Virus record (IMG/VR): IMGVR_UViG_3300020055_000068
Location: 1 to 35,373 of that record
Strand: one strand, 5' to 3'
From: a virus
DNA length: 35,373 bases
Part shown: piece by piece, positions 17,186 to 29,100 of the stretch
How positions within the stretch are numbered: the first letter of the stretch is position 1
How the letters are laid out: the number at the start of each line of letters is the position of its first letter
Notes under the pieces: model-generated
The model's database searches: none
The model's input: the letters and a program-made list of their open reading frames with translations, nothing else
Told to the model about the DNA's origin: nothing
Program-made: the position numbers and the translations under genes

Positions 17186-20100
17186 TTAATCTAATCTCTC
17201 AATAATTGATCCAGTTTGTCTCAGTCCCTGACTTCTTCTTTGAATTGTTGGGAAAGTTGATAATCCAACATCTACAGTTTTTCCGGTGACTGCAATTGAA
17301 ATTGGTCCAGATGATCTTTGAGTGATGTTAAGACGACCCCAAGAAAATTCTCCAACAATGTCTCCACTTACAGGTAAACTTGAAGTGTCTGTAGAAGAAG
17401 ATATATTGCATGTTGCAATACCATTTAATCCCCCATCATCACTTATTTGGTGTACATAGTAAATATTATCAAAGAAAGCAGTTCCTATTGCAACAACATC
17501 AGAATCTGTAGAGTCAACAGAAACTGCACCAGATCCAACATTAGTATTTTTAACTAAAATTGGATATCCAACTGATAAAGTATTAGTACCATTGTTGAAT
17601 ACTCCAGAAGTTTTAAGATTGAATTTGAGTGCTGATTGTCCACCATTTGTAGTTGCTTCTATTCCTGTTATGATTCCGGAGAATCCCTTAACACTATTAA
17701 TAGCAGAAATACTTTCTATATTTGACTCTGGTGCTGGAACTATAGTTAAAGGTTCAGTTGTATATCCCAATCCTGGATTTGTTATTGTGGGGGATGTAAG
17801 TGATCCAGAACTATTAACAGTGATGGTTGCTGTAGCAGTTGTACCAACACCAACACCTATTGTTAATGGTGCGGCAAATCCAATATTAATTGTTGCACCA
17901 GGTTCATATCCAGATCCAGAATTTGTGATAGACAATCCATTAACCTTTCCACCAGAAATAGTTGCAGTTACTTCTCCCTTGGAAGTTTCTTTGTTATCAA
18001 CAAGAATTGCACTAAATGGATCTGGACTATCATAATCAAATAAGTCTGCATCATCAACAAATAGTTCTGTATCTGATGTTGAGAAACTATCAATTACTTT
18101 TGCAGTTGGATAAATTTGAGATATAATTGATTGTCTTGTTTTATAAACAAATTCTCCATTTATAATTCTGTCACTTTTTTGTTTCGTCCAAGACATTGGT
18201 TTTGGATTTGATATGTCGATTCCCTGGGAGGTATACGGATTTGTCTCAAATTTATCAGAGAAAGAGAGATCGAAAACAGTTCTCTGATTCTGAGTCTCAG
18301 TTCCATTAATATTATTATTTTTATATACTCTAACAAAATCTCCTTTTTCTAGAGTTGGCAATACATTTGTAACCAAAAGATCATCTAAACCTCTAGTTCC
18401 TCTATAGAAAAATACTGCAATATTATCTTCTGGTTTGGGAGCTGTCGAGAAAGTAAATGATGTTCCACCTTCAAAGGTATATGAAACTCCTGGATCTTGC
18501 AATACTCCATTGATGAAAATGATGAGAGAATTTGCTAATTCGATAGAAGTATTATCTTCAGATAATTCAAAACTCAATAAAGATGAATTATAGAACAATG
18601 GGAAAGTAACTCTAACTCCATCTTGATAATTCTTCAAAGAATCTATGAAGTCCAATTCACCAAATTGCCATGCTCCAAAATTATCACTAAATGTGTCTAA
18701 AACGGTTAGTTGGAATTGTGATAATGGTGAAGACAATCTACCATCAGTTACCAATCCAACAGGAGTGAATATATCTCCCCTTCTAAAGGAGTATCCATTT
18801 CTCTTAATTGAGAAATTTGTAACCTCAAAATAAGTTGATCCAATTCCTGTGGTAGAACTTGCTCCAACCTCAACATCCAGAAGTAATCCTATTCCAGACT
18901 CTGTAGTTGATCCAACACCAAGTCTAGAAATTCCAGTTATCTCAAGATTTTCATATGAAGGTTCTGAGACATAAATCCTAGTTTCATCAGAGTATCCTCC
19001 TCCACCATTCGTTACATTAAATGATAATGTTCCACCAGCTCCTACAGATGCACTTATTAGTGCTCCACTACCAGCACCAGTTGGGTCAAAGGCAGTAACA
19101 CCAATTGATATTACATTATTGTATCCAGATCCACTAATGTCTGTTGTTCCAATACCAATACTATTCTGTATTACTCCACCACTAATTACTGCAGTAACTG
19201 CAGCACCTGCCAGAGGTGCATATCCAAGTCCACCACTAGATCCTAAAGAAACAATTATTCCACCTCTAGGTAATTGGTTTTGATTTACATCACTCTCTAT
19301 AATTAAATTACTATTAGGATCATCGATATCTGTTCTGATGCCACTGAATACTATAGAAGAAATACCAATTACGGAATTATCAATTATTTGGAAATTATTT
19401 TCTGGATTATTTGAAGTTGTTGGTGTTTGGAAGATTCCATTTAGGAAAACTATACCGTTTCCACCAGTTGATCCAATTCCAGTTGTATTTGCTCCACCAA
19501 CAGTCAATGTAAAGGTTCTTCCAATTCCGGTAAATTCATCAGAAATATCATCGTAAACCTGGCTAGTATCATAATTACTTCTCAAGAATACTCTACCAGT
19601 AAAATCTGAAGTTTCTTGTACTAAATTGTTACCATCTCTTACTATTGTTGGATTTCCTCTAGGTGGTTTTGTGAAATATATTTCATCACCAACAATATCA
19701 TAAGAACCTTTGTATATTCTAGTAGGAGTTGTATTAGTATGAGATGATGCAGATGATCCAACAAAACCTCTCTCAACTTCAACTAATAATTCCGATCCGG
19801 TGTTAGTGATAGGTCCAACATCAACTGTCCCTAAACCAACATTTACAATATTCATATATTCATCATCAATTCTAAGAATATCTAAAGGATTGATGGTGCT
19901 TATTCCACTCAATGTAAAAAATGTATCTGTTTCGGAAATATTCTTTGTAAGATTTTGACTTATTTTAGTAAATGCAATTGGATATTGAACAATGTTATCA
20001 ATTGTAATAATCGATTTCTCATTTCTCTTTGCCATTGCAAATTTATGAGCATTTCCCTCTCCTACAGAAGCGAAGGTTACCGGAGATCCAGATCTTGTGG

Positions 20101-23100
20101 TGGATATTTGGAAATTATTAGTATTTCCGGATCCAACAACTGCGAAAACTTGAGAAGGAAGTTCGGCAACAAATGATCCATTATCGAAGAGCATTGAAGT
20201 AGATCCTACACCAACAAATGTGGATCCTGGAGTATAAACCAATTCTTCTCCATTACTAAAGAAGTTATTCTCTATTGTAAATGTTCCAGTTGAGGCATTT
20301 AATACATTCGATTTTGATGGATTAAATGTTTTTGCAAAAATTGGTGTATTGTTATTGTTGAGTTTAAAATTGACTCTATTCGTTCTATCTCCATTAATTG
20401 CGAAATATGCAGTTGATTTTACAGATTCATTTGAGAATCCAAAATTCAAATCCAAATATTGATTACTAAAATCTACAGTTTTATATAAACACTCATTGAG
20501 TGATAATAAGTCTATATTTCCAGTAAAGTTTGAATCTGGATAGAATTTTAATTCAAAATTATCAGTTCCTACATATTCACCACCAAATGTTCCTATGCCA
20601 ATTGTACTACCAATTGAAATGATGGAATACTGTTGAGTGTATATGTCAGTTCCATCTTGAACCAAAAATACTTGATGAGTAGACTTGGTTGATCCAGTAG
20701 TAATTTCAACTATAGAATTTACAGCATCAAATAAATTTTTATCTAAAGAAACTACAGTTGTTGATAATCCAGAACTGGTGCTATACTTTATAGATTCATA
20801 AATTGCAGACCTTTCCGACCCTTCTGGTTGAGCATCTGCTAAAAATCTATATGTGCTCCCTATACCGACTCCTGGAGGTGTGCTAAATCCAATAGATCTA
20901 GAGTCAATTGTAATATCTAAAGAAGAATCATTGTAGTAATCTAATGATAATGTTCCAGAAGAAATATTTGCAGTAAATCCAACTCCAATCTGATCAAAAG
21001 ATGCTCCTGAAACCAAATCATTTGCAATATAGTACTCTGATATATTTGTATTAGTTCCATCATGTGTGACATACAATTCAACAAAATTAATTTCATTTGT
21101 CACACTTTGAATTATATTTGCACTTACAAAGAACGACGAAATATCACTAGCAGAGAATTCCAGTACCGTAGAAGTTGTTCCTGAAGATACCTCACTTCTA
21201 TTTGAAGTCAAGTCAACAAATCCAACCGAGGTTGTTCCTATTCCTGTTCCAGAAATAAATCTCTTTTCAATATACTTAATATCATATTCTGTATTAAAAG
21301 GATCCTCTGGAGTAAACCTTAAATATCTCTCACCAAATGAATTAGACTCAATTGAGAAATCTCCATATTGGGTATTAGATGTTAGATTTGTTAAAGATTG
21401 TTTTTCAAGAATGAAAGAATTATTTTTTATATTGTCATTTACAATGATGACATTTGTTAATTGAATTTCATTTCCACTAAGATCTGAAACTTTTATCAAA
21501 TAGTTTAGATAGGAATCTGTATTGTCTAATTCAACAAAATCTACATATGGATTTGGTTCTGAGTCAAAGTTTGAAAACTGACTACTAATATCATCAATTC
21601 TCAATACTATATTTGATCCAATCTCAGTGAAGTTTGTTAATTTTTTATTCAGAAGTTTAATGAATTTGGATTTTTCACTAAATGTATCAATATCTTTTAC
21701 AAAATCAAAAATATTAATTGTATCTACTCTATTCTCGGAGAAATAATCTTTAATGACTGTGGTTTGATCTGTTCCCCCCAAACCGATTTTATCTGCTACT
21801 GTGAGTATTTCGGTATCGGAGAAGTTTTTCAATCCTGATATATGAACTAAACTATTAACAGGAGTTCTAATGTCTTTCCATTGTTGACTGCTCTTCACAG
21901 AGTATGACAAATTCTGATAATAGTCATTGTCTGACAATACCTGATGATCTTCATTCAATTTACCAATTTCATCAGTCCATCCTTGATTCTTCTTAGAAGA
22001 ATAATCAATATCAAAATTTCCAGAATAGTTGATTATTGATTTTATTATCGCACTGTTTCCAGATAGTTTACCACTAATCTTTTCATTTACAGACAAATCA
22101 TAACTACCAGCAAGTTTAAGTGGAGTATTAATATCATGATTAACAACTGATAAGTCTCTTTCTATACCATTTGATATTAAAGTTTCCCCAATAGTAAAGA
22201 ATGATGGCTCTATAGTGGTTTCAAAAACTGGATAGTCATTTTTATTAATAACTACTCCAAAAGAATCTTGAATTGTTTTTGCTATTCCAGTATTTGTTGT
22301 TAAATTGGAAACATCAATAGTAACTTGATGATCTGCAAATGAAGTATCATAAGATTTTACATTTAAAAATTTATATCCATAATCACTAGAATTAAATCCG
22401 TCACCATCTGAACTAAATTTTTGTATTCCTTCAATGAATACTTGATCACCCGCTTTAAATGGATTCTCTGAGAATCCTGATAATGGAGTTGTTATAGAAC
22501 ATGTAAATATTCCAGTAGGGGTTGATGTAACTTCCTTAATACTAATTCCATTCGAATTATTAACTGTGAATAATTCCACACCTGCATCAGAAATTCCTTT
22601 AGTTGCAACTTCAATGTCAACAGTAGATATTGAAGTTGCAACAATATCTGGAACTAATAATCCATTTCTAACTGCTTCTCTAGTATCTGAATTCACTGCA
22701 ACAATGTCTGGAGCAACTACAAAACCCTTTCCACCATCAACTACATTAACATTGGCAATTTTATTTGATGACTCTAATGAAAGTTTTGGTGAGATAAAGG
22801 TTTGTGGTTCTAAAGTTCTATCCGAAGAATATTCAAATCCTTGGTTAATAACTCTAACCGATTCTATATTTCCAATATTATTTGATTTTATATTTACTGC
22901 AAGATTTTCTCCATTATCAGATTCTATTCTATCCAGTACCGGAAGAGAAATATATCCACTACCACCAGAGATTAATTTTATTTTTTCTGCCGGTCCAGAA
23001 GCAGAGGTTGAAGTTGTAAAATATTCAAAAATATCACAATCAGACTTTACATATGATGATTTTTCTGGTTTATTCTCTAATGAAATCTTGAATGTCGTTA

Positions 23101-26100
23101 TTCCAACGTCAGAAACTTTATATTCTCCATTATAATTACTATCAATATAAGAAATTTCAGAATGATTTAAAACATCTTTATCAGAAGTGCTTATGTATCC
23201 AGATTTTTCCAGACTATAATATAAATTTTGTGGAAAATTAGATGAATAATTGATTGTTAGAGATGCAGTTGATGCTATTCCAACTGTTCCAACACCAGAA
23301 ATATTAAACGATGAGGTTGATCCAGTAGAAACAAACTCATTATTAAATTCTTGATCATAGTAAATTTTAAATTCGTATCCACTGAGTGAAGAATCTGAAA
23401 GATCAAATACAAGATTATTATTTTTGACCGTTTGAATTTGTGGATTAATTAATGAAATAGTTTGCGAAGAACTTCCTGTAGAAGCAAAACTTACCACTAT
23501 AGGTGGATTTGAATTTGCGTTCTTGAAAGTATCGCAGAATTTTATAGTATTTTCATCAACTTTATAAATGAAATATTCTTCTCCTGTTCCTAAAATATTA
23601 TCTTCATAGAAAACCTTATCACCAGTTACTAACTCATGATCGGTGATTATGATTTCATTTGTAGCTGTGCTAACCCCAGTCGAATTAAATCCAATTGGGT
23701 TTATGACAATGTTTTCAATTATCTCCTTATAAAGGACACGAACAGCTGTTGAAGTTCCAATCCCAACAGAAAGATTTGGTTTTACAGTGAGAGATATTTT
23801 ATCTCCATCCGAAAGTCCATGTGAAGTTGATACAGATACTACAGAGGTTACTTTTTCAATATCTCCAAGTTCTTGTTCATAAGTAGTTTCAAAATAATAG
23901 TCATCAAAATTTTCCCCATTACTTCTAAAGTAAACTTCACCAAATTCTGAAGTGATTCCAGTTTTAACTCCTATGGTGTTTGGTGATTTATTGACAATAT
24001 AAAGAGTTGAGTCAATTGGGAAAGAATCTGTCGGAGAATTTCCGATCGATAAAGAAGCATGTCCATTAGAATTAAAAGTAACTTTCTGATTTGTTCTGAA
24101 TGGATGATTCTCAATATACAACCTTTGGGTTGGGATATCTCTGTTTATGGATTCATTTCCAAAAGTAAATGAAGTTGAATATCCAACACCCGCAGTCGTT
24201 CCTAAACCAACAGACTCTCTAGGATTAAAATATATTTTTTCGTTCAGATTGGATTCAAAATAATCTAATTCCAAATCAATAGTAAAAGAATTATTTTTTA
24301 TGACTACAGATTCTCCAACAGTATGTGAAGTTCCAACTAAACCTCTCTTGACTCTAAGAATGTTTTTATTTGGATATACATTTAAAACTTCTAAAATTTC
24401 TGTTCCAATTCCAATACTATTTCCAGAAGATACATTTGATGGAATACTAGTAACATATATTTCAGTGCTAGTCGATCCAGATCCAACAATTTCTGTTGTA
24501 AGTCCAATAATTGGATTTGGATTGATTGTTATTTGATGATAATCATTTAATTTTGATGTTTTGGACGTACCAAAACCACTTACAGTGATGTAATCTAAGT
24601 TTTGCAAATTATGATATGGTAAAACATAACCTTTTACTTTGGATTCATTCCAAATAAAAATAGTATTTGAAAATGTTTCTATAGAAGTGTCTATTTGATT
24701 TAAAGATTTGCCCTGAATTGCTGATATTTGTGCCTTAATTTGCCCACCACCAGTATTTTCGTTGTCAAATATAAGTTCATCTCCTACTTTATAATCATCT
24801 CCAGGATTGATAATATCAAATCCGGATACTGATCCTTTAGAAATAGATTCGACTACAGTTTTTTGTCTAATAATTTCATCAGATTCAACTATAAAATTAT
24901 TGTCTGCAAAAGTTTCTGAGATATTATGTGGATAAGTGTTTCTTATTAGAGAGGAATTGTTAAAATCAAAACTTTGATTTAAAATTTCATTTTCCTGAAT
25001 TAATTTAGATCTGAAAGAATTTCCAATAAAATATGGAAACTCTGGAAGTAGAGTATCAGGATTTATGGTAGCATGATATGCATATATTCCTTCTGGAAAT
25101 TCAGGAGTTTTTGCAAATCTTCCATTATTAATATCCAAATCTCCTGATGCATCATAACGATAATCATCAACAAAAAATCCCAAATCAAATCCAGATGGCC
25201 TATCAAAAATATTAGATAGATCTTTGGAATATCCACTTGTTAATGTTTTAATTCCGAGATTTGAATCATTTGGATCATTATAACCAAATGATCCATAAAT
25301 TGGATTTCCATCATATGCCCATCCAATTATTTTTGAAAATGCACTTCCATTATCAACAAAAGTTTTTCTTATATTATCACTGTATCCCGAAATAAAATAT
25401 TGAACATTTTCCCCTCTATTTTCAAAGGTTTGATATTGGGGATTTGGTTGTGTTTTTTCTACATTATTTACATAAAGTTTTCTTACTGATGAAGTGAATT
25501 GTGCATTTGATCCACTAGAAACTACATTAATGGTACTTGATGTCGAATATCCTATTCCGGGATTTATAATCTTAACATCCGACAATTCACCATTGGAAAC
25601 AATGGCTCTTAGTTTTGCTCCAGTCCCCTTTCCACTTGGATCTCTAATTTCCAAATTTGGTACAGAGAAATATTCAAATCCACCAAACTGAAGATTGACA
25701 TCAGTAATTGATCCATTAATGATTATTGGTTCTACTTGTGCTTCTTTACCATTTTTTATAGTAAATTGTGGCAATCTTTCTTCATTTATAATAGAAGATC
25801 CATACCCAGTTCCAGTTTCATAAAGAGATAAATCTACTATTTCTCCTTTAACTACGGGAGTTAAATTTATACTATTCGATTGTGTTGTTCCAATTCCGGT
25901 TGACGTATATTCTAAAGTAACAGTTATATCTGGATATTTGAATACTTGATATCCATTTCCAGTATCTGAAAATTTAATAAACTTCTCTTGATTTAAATTT
26001 TCTGTTATAGTTCCACCTATACCAGCATCACATAACCTAAAAGAATCATCGTCAATTTTTAAAGCATAATACAAATTGGTCGTGGATATTCCTATAATAG

Positions 26101-29100
26101 GCAGTGTTCCACCAAAATCTCCAGTTACAGTTCCAGAAGAAGTGGCACCATAATAAAAATATTTTGTTAAATCAGTAGTGAAAGTACCATTAAGTCCTGG
26201 CTCACTACCAGTTCCACCCTCCACTCTCCACTTGAAGTCCATCTCATCACCGCCACCACCTTCTTCATGAACAATTCTGATTGGATAGATGACTCCAGCA
26301 GTTAAGGCAATATCACCAGTCACAGTAACAGCACCGTGACCAGTTCCCATTCCATTATCAACTACGGCATTTGCTTTTGTCCTAGTTGCACCCTCAAGAG
26401 CAAGATCACCTATCCAAACACCACTTCCATCATCAGATCTAGTACTAAATCGATAAGTACCTGATACTGGTGGTATGAAATATCCTATTCCAATCCAACC
26501 ATAATTATTTCCTATGCTAGGACCAAAATCAATATAGGGCCATACCTTTACACCAAATCTATAAGAGGCATCCGGCATTCCAGCAGATCCCGTCACATTA
26601 CTACTATCATTATCAGTAGTAAGAGGTATTGTTCCTATATTACCTGTTGATATAACAGATCTCCAAGAAGTTCCGTTAAAGAATTTTCCTGCAATTCCAC
26701 CTACTTTTATTTGTTGAGATGAATCTTGAGCTCCAGCATACTCTACAAGTTCACCACTCTTAAATCCATGATTTTTGAAATTAACTAAATTATTTGTCGT
26801 AGATATTCCTGACGATTTTACATAAAGTTCTCTATTAGTTAAGGATCCTCCATCAACAACTTTAATTTCAGAAACAGTTTTTCTGAAATTTCCTGTGGTA
26901 AACTTATGAGTTCCACTAAGACTAGTCGTTGCAAATGAAATTGGATTATTAACCAGATAATTATCATATGAATCAAACAATCTGATAGTGGTATTATTAT
27001 CTACCGCAATGAAATATGAAGATTGATTAGTCAATGAAGACAATCCAATTCCTATACTTACATTTGGATTGTCATTATTATTATAAAATACTTCATCACC
27101 ATCAGATAAATTATGATTTTTTAGGAAAGTTAACTGTGAAGTTGTTGTACTTATTCCTCCACCATTACTTGTAGATCTAGCATCAAAAAGAATTTCTCTT
27201 TTTCTTGTTGTTACAATAGGCTCAAATTTTCCTCCAGATACATTACCACCAGATACATTTACTGATAAAACTTCATCAATGTCAAATTCTTGTTGATCTA
27301 CAAATATTTCAGTTATTGTCCCACTCAAAATTGGGTTTACTAAAGCAGTACTACCCAATCCAGAAGATATTTCTATTTGTGGAGGATTTATGACATCATA
27401 TCCACTTCCACTGTTTAGGACTGATACACTATCAATAGGTCCATAGTAAATTATATCAGTTGTTTTATAATTTAAAATTTCAACACCATTTATCAACATT
27501 CCAGTCGATCCTGGCAAAGTATCTTCATTGGTTCCATTTTCAATATTTTGATACAATGGGAACTTCTTTAAAATATTTTGAGAATTTAATAATCTATTAT
27601 TTTGAGAATCTATTGTAAATATGTGAGATGACAATTCTGTCAATGGATTGGATATCTTCAAAACATTAGAAGATTTGCCAACAGAAGAAGATGCTGAATA
27701 TAATTTTATATTTTTGCGATTTGCCAAAACTTCAACATAATAAAATCCAACTTCCAATCCTCCTAAGGTTTCATTTTGAGTTGGTTGATAATAAATTCTG
27801 TCTCCAGTAACAAAATCTACATCTTTGTCAAAAGAAATAGTAGTAAATCCATCAACATCAAAATCTGTAAGTTGTCCTGCAGGTGAATTGGGATCAAGAT
27901 TTAAAATCGATTCATTTAGAGAAATTTTAATGTTGTGAGTGAAATCTGTATACGCAACTCCAGCAGAGGGAAGAGAATTTGATGCAACATATGCAAAATC
28001 ACCATCACTATACAAATTCTGAATATCAGAAATTATGGTATCATTACCATACTTAAATTCTGTATATTCACTGTTGGATTTATTGATTCTTCTTCTTAAG
28101 GAATATAATGTGTTTGCTCCTGGAATAAAAGAAAAATTTTCAAGGATAACAGTTTTTGATCCGAAAGATATTGATTGTTTTACATAAGGAATATCATCCG
28201 TTGTTGGATATACAACACTATTAGTTGATCTATCAATTATTTCAACTTGATCTCCTTTTTTTAGTTGTGATCTATCTACCGATTTTTTCAGAGTTATAGT
28301 AGATCCTGAGAAAGAATCAATTTCTATTGAAGAACTTGAATTATAAATCCATGAGTTTGCAAATATTTGCTTGTAAGTTTTTTCTTCACCAGGACCAAAA
28401 TTTTCTATTTTATCTCCAATATTTCTTACAGTTAAAATTTGACCTTCAGATGCAAAAACAGAACTTGATTTTTGTTTAAAATCTGAAATAATACCAGTCA
28501 ATCTCAACTGAACTAGTTTATCTGTTTCTCCATTCTCATATCCAAAATAAATTTTTTCCTGAGAAAAGATATTATCAGTTTTATTAATCGTTTCGGATAT
28601 TCCATTACAACCTAAAAATTGATTAATATTTTTCTCAGTATATGTGATTACATTATTTCCAGATTGAATAGTTCCACTTTCACTGAATCCAATTGTAGAG
28701 TCTACTGTAATTACAGTAGATCCAGGAGTCACCTCATCAAAACTTTTTGTATTAGGTGTAATTTCAAATGTTCCTTGAATTGCACTTGACTCAGAATATC
28801 CAACAAATAGTGCTAACTTATAATATTCTACTCCTTTTCTTGTAAAGATATCTACCTCTGATATTGAGGCATTCGTATCCGCATCATCACTCTTAAATAT
28901 TGTTTGACCAATAAGATTTAAAGGATTTCCAGTTATTGCCTCTGCAATAACAATCTCACGTCTAATAAATTCTGCAGAAGATGGTTTTAAAAGTCTTTCT
29001 TCTAAGTTGATGACTTTCGGATCTTCTCCAAATAAAATTCTGAACAAAATTTCGAAAGAATTTTCTGTTCCCTTTGACTCATAGAAATTTTTAGCCTGTT

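Noticed and set aside
22566-23135. Plus-strand 189-codon open frame inside gp7, and a 147-codon one at 17592-18035
   Set aside because: Both are antisense to well-supported coding, rich in Ser/Pro/Ile as expected for the reverse of beta-repeat coding, with no family resemblance.
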